A DNA stretch of 64,000 bases from Usnea hakonensis (Eukaryota > Ascomycota > Lecanoromycetes > Lecanorales > Parmeliaceae): positions 124,001-188,000 of the forward strand of contig BLJB01000126.1 in the NCBI GenBank assembly GCA_013423325.1, written 5' to 3'. Within the stretch, counting starts at the first letter, position 1, and the number at the start of each line of letters is the position of its first letter. The position numbers and the translations under genes are program-made. The notes below the pieces were generated by a model. It saw only the letters and a list, made by a program, of their open reading frames with translations. It did no database searches and was not told where the DNA came from. Shown piece after piece: positions 23,001-34,420 of this stretch.

Positions 23001-23220
23001 CAGATTTGGTCTTTGAAGCAGTTCCAAGACGAGAGATAGCTTCATCAGGGACTTCAAAGAGCTTATCAGAGCCTCCATGATCTTTTTGTGGGCCTGGAAG
23101 TCGTTCCCAGGCTGGTACACGCGGGACACAAAATCTGGAGAGGAACCTACCAATGTCCACCAGCCCTTGATCAAAGCAACCGAGCTCTGCCTCGAGATTT
23201 GCGATGTGATCACGATCCAT
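20079..23220 (-). pseudogene. Frameshifted CorA-like membrane protein gene
   Basis: Minus-strand remnant of a fungal CorA-like transporter family gene. The 3' part (21566-20079) is still a 495-codon open frame. It has a long helical region, a membrane hairpin preceded by DVRLFTYVTIIFLPLSF (a CorA-type segment), then further hydrophobic helices and a polar tail. Upstream, coding-like sequence continues to a start at 23220 but only by changing frame: near 22850, 22790, 22540, 22060, 21855 and 21600. There are also in-frame TGA codons at 22385-22387 and 22187-22189, the second after FHNT where a tryptophan codon would be natural. Conserved-looking pieces include SVYPFGADGTLAWATP, FIYKFDGLEIRLQYYV, YRDTYVYVMFKPG and ELCAIVEIYGPLQP. 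The number of breaks argues for decay rather than sequencing error. The 3' frame could still be expressed from a later start. Confidence 0.7.
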
Positions 23221-24117
23221 ATCTCATTTCATCAGTGTCAAATATGAAACAATGCGCAGTCACAGAGTGCTTTGTGAACCGGAAGGCTCTAGGATTATTT
23301 CAAATATTCGCTATTGAGGGGGTGGATGACAGACAAGGCTTTGATGAGAATATCCGAATGGTTGGAACGCACAATACTTGGAAGAGCTCTATGATCAGCG
23401 CTTATTGGTGATGGGCTCTGCATTCCCATTGAAGGGCACAATCCCTGTCGTGCATGAACCTGCGAACACCCCAAAGCCAACAGCTTCAAGTGTCTGTACT
23501 ACCTTTCAATCACGGGATGCCACCCTAGGCTCGTACCTCGCCCCAAATTACCCTTATCGGGAGATCATGACCGAGGTTGATCACCATGAGGTGGCCCTCA
23601 CCATTGAATCATTTCGGAATGTTTTTGGCGGAGTCTTTCGAAATCTTGGCAGAGGCTGATGCCTGGAACCGTGTCGATTGGAGATGCTCAGTCGCTACAT
23701 ATTCCGATTCTGGAAGTATTATCGCCGGTGCGTCCAGGCCATAAGTAAGCCGAGGCCAGCCGAACCCCCTTAATAATCCCCGACCCTCGGACACCCAACC
23801 TTTCTTTTCGAGACAGCACCACCACACCCGTGCAGCAACCCAACGGGCGTCAGTATTGGTCCATATTCAATCCTGTCCTTGTCCAGAGGCAGTGTTCCGA
23901 CATGCCCTTCAGCTGTCTGTCTGTCACCTCGGCGCTTCATCTGCCAAAAGTGGGTATCATTGGTCAAAATCAATGTCAATGTCGCAGTGTGCGCAGAGCT
24001 CGTGTTTCATGTTGTTTTCAGCTGAGCCATCTTTCCGCGGGATGTTGTCTGCCGGCGCAAGCTATAAGCCATGTCTTTTCCATATGAGCTGCCACTCTGG
24101 TTCAAATGGACAATCCG
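23221..24117. other. Intergenic region, no supported gene
   Basis: About 0.9 kb between the pseudogene and the next membrane protein gene. Several frames of 60-90 codons overlap on both strands with no motif or splice pattern that supports them. Confidence 0.45.
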
Positions 24118-26019
24118 ATGGCTAGCGAGCTTCATCCTTCTTTGAACCGACGGTCCAGTCTCCACAAAATACAAAATGCACAAAGTCCAGAGAAAGCATA
24201 TGAAGGTGAACAAGAGCGATTTAAACATCCAACGCTGTGGCTGATGTGATTTCAGTATCGTCTCTGGCGGAAGAATTTAGTCCGAACAAGCAGTCATGGC
24301 AATTGTTCAAGGACCAGGGTTTCCGGTTGTTCTTCACTCTCCTTCTCATTGCTCTATATATCATGACCTTCGTCCTCTTTGAACATTACAACAATGTCAG
24401 CCACGATCAAATGATATGGTACAACGCCATTTCTACCATCATCAACCTTGCTCTTGCTTTGAACTTCTTAGAAGCGTTCAAAGACATGGCAAAGGTTCTC
24501 CGCTGGAGAGTATTGGCCAACAGATCCTTCACTGTTCGGGAAGTTGATCTTATTCTCGGTGGAGAAAGCCTACTGAATTTAGGCACGCTGATGTGGGAGT
24601 CTATGAAGAAACCTTTGACTCTGCTTGTTTGCGCTTCCTGGATCGTTCTGAACTTGTTGGCCCAAGGTTTGTTTGTGTCTACAATATCAGCGTGATCGGT
24701 GATCAATTAAAAATTTGGCAGGCTCCGTTGCGTTGATTTCACTCAACTCCCCTATGGACAGTGGTACAGGTTCTGCAGGGACCTACTTTAAAAGTGGCAC
24801 CGTCAAGACTGCAAAAGTTGACTGTTTCTACGATCACAGGGGATGCCCTGATCCAGGACCGCAGATGACAACTGCGAACACCTTTGGACGAGCTGTACAA
24901 GGACAGATATCGTGCCCATATCAAGATGACGCCGATATTATGTATGCTCCACAAAGTTGCACTTATTTCTACGGCAGTGATACCAAACAGGGCGAATTCG
25001 CATATCGGTTCAATGAATACAATCCGTCGGATTCTGCCCAAATCTATCCACACCTTACGAATCGCAACATCAGGGCCTCCGCAGGCCAATGCTACCAGTA
25101 TGGTATTGATTGGGCGAATTCACCCACCACCAGTGACCAAGATGGTACCAATGATATCCAATTGTTTAAATTCGGCAACAGCAGCTACACAGCTTACTTG
25201 CCCATTCCCAAAATCGAAGGTGCCTTCCATTCCACTACATACGTCTACAATGGCACATCTGCCCCACAGAACGCGACCCTGATAACGTGTGGACCCCGCT
25301 GTATGACAATGTATGCCCTTCGTCTAGGCGCCAACACAACCGACCCTACGACCGCCATGTTCGAATGCCCTTTGACAATCAGCAACGTCAACAATGCCAC
25401 CGCAGATTACCAGGAAGTCCCTGACTATATGGCCCTCATTGCCGCATCTTCGATCGCCTTGTCTGGCCGTCTTGTGAACAATCCGCATGTCAAATCGTGG
25501 GCCCAGTACCAATTGTACACCTTTGGTAACTATTTCGAAACTCAAGGTGACAGCGCCCAACAAGTTGGGCGGAACATGGCCGAATTTGCAATCGGTGCCC
25601 TGACCGGTATGGCCAATTTCAATCCCCGTCAGCTCGTCCCAGGCACCTTACCAATTTTGGGATGGTATCTCAACATTAAATGGGAATACATTATCCCACT
25701 CGCTGTTTGTATCGGAGGGGTCCATCTTATCCTTATCATACTCACAGTGTGGATAGCGCGTCCCATTGTTATCCTTGATAAAAGTAATCTCGCCCTAGCA
25801 AGGTTATTGTATCCCTTGGTTGGACGGCTCGAGGGACGCGGGTCATTGCTTGATGGGAAGGAATTGGCAGAGGCTATTCAGGCCTCTGGTTCAAAGGGTG
25901 GGCAAATAGTGTACGGTGTCAAAGGAGAAGGTGAGAACAAGTCTGTGCTGCTCGATGAAGGTGTACAGGTCAGGAAGAGTTTGAAAGGGGGTGTATTTCC
26001 CAGAGGACAGTATGCATGA
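24118..26019 (+). CDS. Multi-pass membrane protein of unknown function (598 aa, three exons)
   Basis: Exons 24118-24205, 24256-24666 and 24722-26019 join in frame through introns of 50 and 55 nt (first branch point GCTGATG; acceptors TTTCAG and TTGGCAG). The 598-residue product starts MASELHPSLNRRSSL. It has three or four hydrophobic helices in the first third: LFFTLLLIALYIMTFVLF, ISTIINLALALNFL and LTLLVCASWIVLNLLAQ. A large Cys-, Gly- and Asn-rich region follows (about 185-450) with several N-glycosylation sequons, probably outside the cell. A last helix, YIIPLAVCIGGVHLILIIL, precedes a short basic tail. The motif FTVREVDLILGGESLLNLG looks strongly family-specific. I know the layout from fungal hypothetical proteins but cannot name a function. 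The first exon is the least certain part. Confidence 0.7.
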
Positions 26020-26680
26020 TGATTCTTGACAGGACGTATTGATATTTTACGTTGGCTTGTACTTCCTTGTAAACGGGATTGCCCTAATTAGAAACCTCAA
26101 GCTTTAGGTAGCCACTCTTCGTCGCATGTAACAAATTTCATCTCTGATCAGGGATGTCTCATGTTAAAACACACCAACAGTTCATCTCAGCTATGTGATC
26201 CTGATTGAAACATCCTGCAGCCTTCGCCGGGGCATCTTCCTGAATATCAATGGCTTTCGAGGCTGGCTTCTTTTTGTTTCCCCTTTTGGAGTCCTGACCT
26301 CGTTGGCTTGCTCTGCCTTCTTCGATATCGTCGTGTACTTGCTCCGCCTTCCTCAGCGTCGCCTAAAGACGCTACCGCTAGGTCGTGAGCTTTGATAATC
26401 TGGTGGTCGACCTCAACGGGGAGCGCGGTATCATCAACAGCTTGCGACCTTTGGGGACCAGATCTTTTTAGACCCTGCTGTCTTCTTTGCAGTAGAAGTT
26501 CTTCTTCCCACGCTTGGGGAGCTCTTTGGGTGCTAGCATCGATCTCATGTCCCTGAATGTTCCTCTAGGGTTTGAGCATCGTGCTTTGAAGTTATGGAGC
26601 TCTCGGACGGTGACTCTGCATCAGCTTCATGGCTTGACTCAATCGTTGTTAGATGATTAGGTTTGGCTCTTGCTTTGAAG
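26020..26680. other. Intergenic / decayed sequence
   Basis: No intact gene. On the minus strand (about 26200-26400) a Lys/Arg/Glu-rich reading frame of about 60 codons resembles the charged low-complexity remnant just to the right, so this may be the decayed 3' part of the same former gene. Confidence 0.3.
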
Positions 26681-26702
26681 GTTGCCTAGCTCTCTCTTTT
26701 GC

Positions 26703-27217
26703 TTAGGCTTTACAGATCCCAATTCCTCGATCTACTGTGACTCGAACATCTTCATCCTTGCCCTCCTGAGCCTTTGCTTTCTGCTTTGCCCATGCCTTGC
26801 GATTGCCGCCTTTCTTGTCAGTTGCCATCTTTGGTGGTGGTTGACGTGGTTCTTCTTCAAACTGGAAAATGTTCTCTCTGGCTTGGGGAATAGCAAGGTG
26901 TGGGTCAACTACCGAGTCATCCATTGTTAAGGTGCTGTTGCGCATATTCCGTCTTGTGGGCGCGGTCGATGCGTCTGTGCCTTTGAGCCCAACCTTGCTT
27001 CTAGTCGATCTTCGTCCTTTGGCTGGTGGTTTAAGACCTCCGGCTCCTCATCTTCGCCATCGTCCGTTAGTGATCGATCAAGGTCCTCTACTAATGCTGC
27101 ATCAAGAGCTTCGTCGTCGGTCATCTCGACTCGCAACGACGCTTCCGGAGCAGTGGACTTCGAGCAACCTTTCCGATTTATGGAAGAGCCTCTCTTCTGG
27201 CTGCCTCTTTGAATCAA
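26703..27217 (-). pseudogene. Remnant of a charged low-complexity protein gene
   Basis: Two minus-strand frames, 27217-26927 and 26945-26703, abut and are both rich in charged residues. The first has an acidic stretch (LTDDGEDEEPEVL), the second a Lys/Gln stretch (NRKAWAKQKAKAQEGKDE) that looks nuclear. They could be two exons or one frame broken by an indel. No domain is recognisable and no continuous gene model can be built, so I call it a probable remnant with low confidence. Confidence 0.25.
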
Positions 27218-27730
27218 TTATGTGAAATTGAGGTATGCTGTAATTCGACGACCCTCGAATTGGAGTCATATTGAATGTTCTTAAGGGGAATCCAACTCCA
27301 CCTTAGCCACGACGGATCAGGCGAGAAAATCATACCGATCCAAACGCTCAAGGAGAAGACGGCGAGAGTTGAGACAATCCACGTGGATGAGAATGGAAAC
27401 GTGAATGTTAAGTAGATATCGAAATGGTCATTTTGGGTAAGAAGGATATGATTTGGGGCCTCGGGAATAGGATCTATACTTCGAAGGTCTCCGTGCTGAG
27501 GTTGCAAAACCTATCATTCGAGCCAGGCAGAATGCCACAGGTAAGTAAGTGAGTGAGATCTTATGCAATTGTTGTACTTGCTTGGCAAGTCTGTTCCGCG
27601 CCAATCTACTGATCGAACAAGACGTACCAAGCGAGCGGGCGTATTCGGAATTTAGCAAAAGCGTCTGCAATGCGCTAAAGTGTACGTTGTAAAATGTAAA
27701 TATTTGAACCTCGGGTCGCGAGAACGACAA
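27214..27730 (-). pseudogene. Possible decayed fragment of a helical membrane protein
   Basis: Two overlapping minus-strand frames (27730-27428 and 27507-27214) read as one membrane-protein tail broken by a frameshift. The first carries LAKQVQQLHKISLTYLPVAF, a helix then hydrophobic pattern like that before CorA-type membrane hairpins. The second carries STWIVSTLAVFSLSVWIG. No start or end can be fixed. It may be another relic of the CorA-like family decayed at 20-23 kb; that link is inference. Confidence 0.25.
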
Positions 27731-28298
27731 AGTCAGCCCAACAGAACCCTGACCCGCTTGCTAGGTTGTTTCTATGATGCATCTTTTGCCAAGGAAGATT
27801 TATATTGACAGGCCTCGGTTCATGGCACGTGCTTTTCAGTGGGGTCAAGGAGGTGGCTTAGGTATGTTCTTCTCAATGCATTATGATGTTCGATACTAGG
27901 GCTAGGGCTAGAGTGGGCGAGTTGTAAAAAAACTTCATCTGACGTCAGCTGCGAGATTTCTCTAGTGTCGCAATCATACCTTAAGCTTACGATCACTCCT
28001 TTCACGAGCATCCTATTCAATTACTGTGCCAATTACGTTAAAGCTTGTATTGGAGCTCATGCTTTGTAAGTCTCATTTCATCCTCCGATGCGTGCTCGAG
28101 AGAGCGAGTGCATAATCATTCGATCTCGAAGTCTGGTTGGATCGTGTTTATTGACAATTGTTCGGCAGAACTCTCTTCGGCGCTTCTCAAGTACGCCCGC
28201 AATTGCTGCTACGAACTAGCAGGGGGTAATCCTTGCATGATCAAACGACCTCCAATTGTCCTCGTACGCTACGAACTCCCCCCATCCTTCGGGCAGTC
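27731..28298. other. Intergenic region, promoter side of the next gene
   Basis: About 0.57 kb with only short unsupported ORFs. A short tandem repeat of CTAGGG lies at about 27895-27910. Confidence 0.4.
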
Positions 28299-29702
28299 AT
28301 GGCCTCATCAACCCAGACGGTCGTTCAAGAAGCCTCCGTTGCAGAACAGCCAATCTCAATCACAGGGACATTAAATTCTGGTCATAGTCTCAGGAATCAA
28401 GAACGAATTGCTCAAGAAGGGTACCCAGTGACACGAGAAGACCGCGCAGACCTTTTCGAACGAGATGGACAAAGATCTTCATGGCCAGACATGATCAATA
28501 AGGCCACTGAGATCAATCTGAATATCGGAGGCCTACAAGCCAGTTTCCGTATTGGTGTTGTCATCCTCTTGGTGCTGGTCCTTTGTATTGTGTCTATTGC
28601 GCGTTGGCCTACGTCGAGTTCGCGAACAGGCAGTCAACCAAGCGATGCACCCTCGCTCGATCTTTCCGATATATCGCCCGTCAACGCCTCCACGACCGAA
28701 GATACCAAGAGTTCCCACACCCCTGTTTCGCTAGAAAACAAGAATAATACCGTGGTTGATAGCTCTAAATCACAACTAACGCAAGCTACATCAACCTTCT
28801 CCCCTGCAATCACAGGATTCTCCGACGGAGAGGTGTCTCAAGTACTCGAAAAGGCCATTCAAGACTTGAGATACCCCACTGATCAAAATGAGACGATCGA
28901 GGAACTACAAGCTCTGAACAGAGAGCTCATCTTGAAAGCGCATCAGCAAGCAGTTGAAGAAAGAGTACAGACGTTGAAGAAGAAGGTCATCCGTTTGATT
29001 GCCTGGCTTTCCGTTGCTGTCGCGATCGCAGATCCCATCCTGTTGGTCCTTTTCGTTAGCATTAGGGCCTTGCTGCGTCTTTACTGGTATCCTGGCTTTT
29101 ATACACCCGGAACTGATGAGAACGAGCCAAATTACAGCTTTTCCCAGCAGCAGCATAGTATAAGCCCTGATCTACGACGTTGCATTGAGGTGGCACGTTC
29201 AGTAAGCCCTGAGCTGCCAGAGTCAGAAGGCCCTAAGCTACTAGATTCAGTAGGCTCTGCGCTGCTGCCATTGTCAGTAAGCCCTGAGCTGCTAGAGTCA
29301 GAAGGCCCTGAGCTGCTGCCATTGTCAGTAAGCCCTAAGCTGCTAGATCCAATGGGCCCTCGGCGGCGATATACAGTAAGATCCGCGTTCGGCGGCTCTA
29401 TCTCTTGGCCATTTCTAGTGCGAATCCTTTTGCAATCCACATACCTTGGGTCTGCCGTTTACTTTCTATGCAAAGAACAGCGGACAGCTGGTGATATCAC
29501 TATCATCGCTGGTTGCGGTATGAGCCTTTTGTTATCAGCGCTCAGTCGCACTTCTGCGGCTAGCACATTCTGGCGTATTGTGAGTGGTCTTTATGATATG
29601 CTTGATCACTTTTGTCTTCGTGGCGTCTCAAGATTACCATACCTAAGCGACATCTATTATCCGAATAGATGGACGGAGTCCCGAAGACGCTCCACAGACT
29701 GA
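28299..29702 (+). CDS. Membrane protein of unknown function with internal repeats (467 aa)
   Basis: Single-exon hypothetical protein. I place the start at the ATG at 28299 (MASSTQTVV); the frame is open further upstream only through a TTG codon. Hydrophobic helices are FRIGVVILLVLVLCIVSIA, a second near VIRLIAWLSVAVAIAD extending to LLVLFVSIRALL, a third near FLVRILLQSTYLGSAVYFL, and a fourth near ITIIAGCGMSLLLSAL. Between helices 1 and 2 is a Ser/Thr-rich loop with sequons. Between helices 2 and 3 is a tandem repeat built on SVSPELLESEGPELLPL. No family is recognised; the repeat and simple composition suggest a fast-evolving lineage-specific protein. Confidence 0.6.
   Translation: MASSTQTVVQEASVAEQPISITGTLNSGHSLRNQERIAQEGYPVTREDRADLFERDGQRSSWPDMINKATEINLNIGGLQASFRIGVVILLVLVLCIVSIARWPTSSSRTGSQPSDAPSLDLSDISPVNASTTEDTKSSHTPVSLENKNNTVVDSSKSQLTQATSTFSPAITGFSDGEVSQVLEKAIQDLRYPTDQNETIEELQALNRELILKAHQQAVEERVQTLKKKVIRLIAWLSVAVAIADPILLVLFVSIRALLRLYWYPGFYTPGTDENEPNYSFSQQQHSISPDLRRCIEVARSVSPELPESEGPKLLDSVGSALLPLSVSPELLESEGPELLPLSVSPKLLDPMGPRRRYTVRSAFGGSISWPFLVRILLQSTYLGSAVYFLCKEQRTAGDITIIAGCGMSLLLSALSRTSAASTFWRIVSGLYDMLDHFCLRGVSRLPYLSDIYYPNRWTESRRRSTD
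29200..29360 (+). repeat. In-frame imperfect tandem repeat
   Basis: About three imperfect copies of a roughly 51-bp unit beginning AGTAAGCCCTGAGCTGC encode the SVSPELLESEGP-type repeat. Unit boundaries keep the reading frame. Confidence 0.7.
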
Positions 29703-30218
29703 CTCATGGAGTCTGTATTCCTCTCTGGCAGCTGCTTTCTGCAATGTGGTGTACGACAGGTGCGAGACCCCTAAAAAACTGAGGATTACTTGAGAACGCC
29801 GGGGTTGTTGATGCTGTAGCCTAGGGAACACTTACTCCTTAAACCTAACATACCTATTATCAAAGAAAGACAGCGCAGTTATGGCAGAGACTTAAGATGA
29901 TTGGTCGTACTGAAAAGGGATTCCACTCAAGTCCCTACTGAAGATTCACTCTACGAAGCATTACCTCTACGACTAATCAGAGTACCGGAAGCAGATAGGC
30001 ATTGGCTACGGGGAATCACACGCACTCAATACAGTGCTGTCGCCATCAATTGGCAATGACTTAGCGCAATAGGTATGCAAGTGTGCCCAGTGAAGATCGC
30101 GGGGAGCCAACGTAAATCAGTCATTCATCTATCTCTGGTGCGCGGTCTTTCGTTCCTCGATTCAAGTTATAGCCGTTCGTACTGGAAGACAGTATCTGAG
30201 AATGCCTGGCGTATCGTT
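29703..30218. other. Intergenic region between convergent genes
   Basis: About 0.5 kb between two convergent gene ends (membrane protein + and P450 -). One 62-codon frame on the minus strand has no motif. Nothing else is visible. Confidence 0.5.
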
Positions 30219-31830
30219 TCAATTGATCGTTACCCTAATCCCCTTCGAATCTAGTCTCGGTGACGTATTCAAAAAGTCATGCTTCGTCTCCACATCGCTG
30301 ATATCCGTCTCAAAAAGTTCCAATCTGAACCTACCAGGCGCAAAAACGGCAGCAAGCGCCAGATAAAACTCGCAGTAAGCCAGATTCTGCCCTGCACATT
30401 GGCGACTGCCTCTGCTGAATGGAACCAGGTACTTGCGCAGGGAGGGCTGCTCTAAAAAGCGCTCGGGTCTAAAAGTACGAGGATTTGGGAAGAGGGTTGG
30501 GTTGTCGTGGAGCAGGATAGTTGTCATGCTTATGGGCGTCATGGGAGGGACTGAGTACCCGTTGTACTCGAGGACCGTATCGGGAAAGAGGCGTTGTAGA
30601 CGACCGGCGACGCCATACCCGATACGGAGACCTTCGGTTATGACGGCGGTCAGATATGGAAGCTGTTCGAGCTGCTGCCATTTCGGATATGGACCAGTCT
30701 CTGACATGAGATTTCCAAGTTCTTTTTGTAACTTTTCAAGAACTGGGGGATTGTCGACGAGGTAAAACGAGGTGAGGGCTAAGATATGAGCTGTTGTAAC
30801 GGTGCCGGCGCCAATGATGGTCTGCGCTTCGTCCTGCAGATGGTCTGTTTCCTTCTCCTGGGGCCTAACTTGATCATTTGTAAGTACATCGTAAAATATC
30901 GTTTCTTGACCGACGGGTTTTTCGCCTTTCGCAATGGTTTGTTTGGCTTCGATGACTTGGCGCCGAAATCCCTGGAGCCTGTCAGTACGGTATCTGCGAG
31001 TGGTCATAAGGAAGCAGACCCGCTGGAAATCGAGAAGACTCATCATCTGAGGCTGGATTAATTTCACAAGCCAATCAGGCATAGCTTGAGTCAGCGGCAG
31101 GATCCAGCCGAACTGCTTCAGTACATGACCGTTCTGAGAGACATCTATCATGAGACGATGCCAATACGGCGAGAAGTCCGGATCATCGAGAAACCCGTAC
31201 GTCTGTGCAAACGCATACTGACCAATGACATCACCTGTCAGACATGCATACACGTCTAGCAAGTTGACATTTCTGCAAGATCCCTTAAGACCCTCGAAAC
31301 GTGAGACCAATTTATCCATGACGGATTGTATGCCTGGTTCGAGTCTTTGCAGGGTGGCCTTCGACAGATAGTGGGCGAATATTCCTCGGCGAATGCGGTG
31401 GAGCTCATGGCTTGCTGTCACGAAGAAGGCGGTCCTCAATCCGAACGCTCTCATAGCCCAGTCCCACTTCATACTCCTCTTCTGCTGGTTTGGATATACC
31501 TCATCAATCATCTCTGGATCATTGATATGTATCTCATATGGACTGATTCGGATGATGGGGCCTAAGTATGGTTAAAACCTTGTCCGTCCTTTTCGTGGTC
31601 TACGCCTTGATCATTTACTCACCATACTTCTCATGCATTTCCTGGATCCTCCAGGTGTATCGTCCTTTCAGGATAACATCGTAATAGAACTCATACCAAT
31701 GACTTGCCGCGGCGAGCTTTGGCCCTGGAATCTTGGAAAGTGGATCAAAATACATGCGGTAGACATACAAGCCAACAACGTAAAAGACCGAAGAGACGGA
31801 AAGCAGCTGAAGCAGGGTTGCCAACTCCAT
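30219..31830 (-). CDS. Cytochrome P450 monooxygenase (516 aa, two exons)
   Basis: Exon 1 (31830-31623) carries the N-terminal membrane anchor (LLQLLSVSSVFYVVGLYVY) and the proline hinge KIPGPKLAAASHW. Exon 2 (31561-30219) carries the catalytic body. The phase-1 join across a 61-nt intron restores EKYGPIIRISPYEIHINDP, a standard fungal P450 sequence. The I-helix oxygen-binding segment is AGTVTTAHILALTSF; the K-helix ExxR is EGLR; the meander carries PERF; the heme loop is FSRGSRQCAGQ with axial ligand Cys458. The length is normal. The family is typical of secondary metabolism and is bound to the ER membrane, but the substrate is unknown. It lies about 18 kb from the polyketide synthase with housekeeping genes between, so it is probably not part of that cluster. 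Confidence 0.92.
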
Positions 31831-32553
31831 GACTGATATGTTTTCAATTGACTCAACTGACTGTATGCCATGGTAGGAGCGAGGATTTCTGGGGGATTTG
31901 GCATCTTAAGTAGTACGAATGCTAAGGTAGATCCTAGACATGCAAGCGTGGCAGGATTATCGACAAACCCCGCCACGCCTGCATGTAGGATCATTTAGCG
32001 TCGTGTCCCGCGTTTCGACGGGGCAACGCTTGACGAGATAACGTCTTTTCTCGCCAAGTGTTTCCCATAAAGAATGATGCTTGTTTCATTATTTTTTGGA
32101 CTTCGCGACACCGTCACTCTTCTTTGATCGAGCTTTGAAATAGTGGCAGAAACCAACGGTCCCGCGATGGACTGCCCAGTTGGGTTTAGCGTACTAATAA
32201 AACAATGCCAAGGCTAAGGTACTCTACTTTACGAGTACCTTACTCCTTCCCTTCAAATGTATCATTGTCCAAAGGCCAATTGATCCGTACTCAATACATG
32301 GTTGGCATTTCTCATTTCCAGTCATGCCGTCTCGCCACATAGGTTTTGTCTTAAGGAATAACGCTGTACCAAATCCTCCTCCGTGACGAGCATACGTGTC
32401 TTCTTCTCTGTTCCACCACCTCTAGGCGGCAGACTCTCCCCACCCCTATATCAAGCATGATCCCTTTGCGCTTTCCTTATTTCAGAGGGATGCTTCCCTT
32501 TCAGATTCCACCAGATTTTAGCTGCTCAATTGATTGAATTAAGCCGCAACGCA
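31831..32553. promoter_or_regulatory. Divergent promoter region of P450 and CofD-like genes
   Basis: About 0.72 kb between two divergently transcribed start codons, so it must hold both promoters. A pyrimidine-rich stretch lies at about 32395-32460 upstream of the CofD-like start. No specific binding site is claimed. Confidence 0.45.
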
Positions 32554-34132
32554 ATGGCTGTCGCCTCTAGGAAAGTTATCGTGTTCAGTGGTGGTTCCGC
32601 CGCGAATAGCTTGGTGGATGTCTTCAACGAAGTCATAGAGAACAACAACTGTGCCTTGACTTATGTCATACCAATCAGTGACAACGGTGGTTCTTCCAGC
32701 GAGCTCATTCGTGTGTTTGGGGGACCAGGCATTGGGGATGTCAGAAGTATAGAAAGTTCTCTGTTGGTCTTCATGTTAATTTCACAACGAGCATTATATG
32801 TTTCCAGATCTTCTCTTACGCACTTGGGTCACATCATCTCACTAAACACTATGCATATTGTTCTTTAACGTATCACTGCTCATGTGCGTTCTTCCAGGCC
32901 GCCTCGTACGCCTGATTCCTCAATCTCATCTTCACATTCTCAATCTCTTCAATCATCGCCTACCCCCTTCTCCGGAATTAGCCGCATCTGAATTCTTGAC
33001 TCTCCTAACCGGCACATCACCCCTCTACCAATCGGTACCAACACCGCAAGCAATGCTCATCCGTTCCATCCTCTCGCATCTTCACCTCGAGATCCTCAAG
33101 CGCAACCGACCCCCCACCTCAACCTTCAACTTCCAATCCGCATCAATAGGAAACCTATTCCTCACTGGCGCCCGACTCTTCTCCGGCTCCTTCGAATCCG
33201 CAATTTATCTCCTCGCAATCATGGGAGGCGTCGACGAGTCCAAAACCGCCGTGCTCCCCGCCATCATCAGCAATTTCTCACACCACATCTCCGCCGGCCT
33301 CGCGGACGGCAGCGTAATCACCGGCCAGAACGCCATCAGTCATCCCAGTGAGCCAACAGCTCTCAACATCGACCATGCCAATCCCTTGGCCGATCTCAAC
33401 GACGTCACGATCGAAGACGCGAATCTTCCCGGCTCCTTGCCAACGCTTCGTCAGCCCAACATCCACTTCTCCAAATCTTCCGAGGAGCCTCTACCCGCAC
33501 GCATTCAGCGGCTCTGGTACATCAATCCTTATGGCCAGGAAATGCGGCCTTCACCGAACCCCAAGGTCCTTGAGGCCATCAATGCTGCCGAAGCCTTGAT
33601 CTACAGTATTGGCAGCCTTTACACCTCCATCGTCCCATCGCTCATACTGCAGGGTGTTGGCGCAGCAATTGCGCGTTCCGACGGTCCGCGTTTCAAGATA
33701 CTGATCCTGAACGGTAGCCTCGACCGCGAGACAGGGGGCTTTTGTGCTTCGGACTTTATTGCCGCGATCGCTAGGGCTGGCGAGGAGAGTCGTGATAGTA
33801 TTTTTTCTCATGGCGAGGATGTGAAAAGGGAGGTCTGGGCTAGGTATGTGACGCATTTGATTCACCTTGAAGGCGAAGGCGTGCCATATGTTGATAAAGT
33901 GGAACTGGGAAAGTGGGGGGTGGAGTGTGTGAGGCTGTATGGTAGGAAGGGGGAGGATGGAACTGCGAGGTATGATGGGAGAGCCGTACGTATCTCTTTT
34001 CAAACCATTCCTTCACGCTTTGGCGCACTTTTTGGGCTGGAAGACGAGCTCGGTGAGCCAACTGAGTGTTGAAATTCACCCATGCGAGCTGATCCCATCG
34101 CTCCGACTCTTTCCTTGTAGAACGAATACTGA
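32554..34132 (+). CDS. CofD/YvcK-like (UPF0052) protein (about 430 aa)
   Basis: Member of the family that includes bacterial YvcK and archaeal CofD, which bind nucleotide-type ligands; its fungal role is undefined. Exon 1 (32554-32746) begins MAVASRKVIVFSGGSAANS, the glycine-rich first strand and loop. It ends in ISDNGGSSSELIRVFGG. The intron to 32898 joins in phase 1 to restore GIGDVRSRLVRLIP, the family signature. Exon 2 (32898-33985) has SIGNLFLTGARLF, then AAEALIYSIGSLYTSIVPSL and ILNGSLDRETGGF, all in family order. The C-terminus is uncertain: a GTACGT donor at 33986 and an acceptor at 34120 give a short final exon stopping at 34132, while reading through stops at 34072. The start is the ATG at 32554; the longer frame begins with a TTG. 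Confidence 0.85.
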
Positions 34133-34420
34133 TTCCAGAATCTTAATAGCTAGGGCAGGCGCTGGGTGCAATCCTGGGAAGGAGGGAGAAAGGGATGAGG
34201 AGCAGGAGGAACACTTTCGAAGGGTGAGAAGGAATGTGTAGTTGGGTAGAAAGCCAGTGATTTCGTATGCAGCAAAAGTACTAGCACTGTATGACAGGGA
34301 TGCCACAAGCCATGCTCTGCAGAAAATGTGTCTGATTGCATAACGCTTCCCAACAAACTTCCAAGGGTATCTCGAACGGCAACGCAAAAGCCATTTGTAG
34401 CATCTTGAATGTCTCATTCC

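Noticed and set aside
30219..31830. P450 as a tailoring enzyme of the PKS cluster
   Set aside because: About 18 kb and several housekeeping genes (mip1, uL4m, HIBCH, bZIP) lie between; no shared promoter features seen.
33986..34072. Read-through C-terminus of the CofD-like protein
   Set aside because: A GTACGT donor and TTGTAG acceptor suggest a short last exon instead; kept only as an alternative because evidence is thin.
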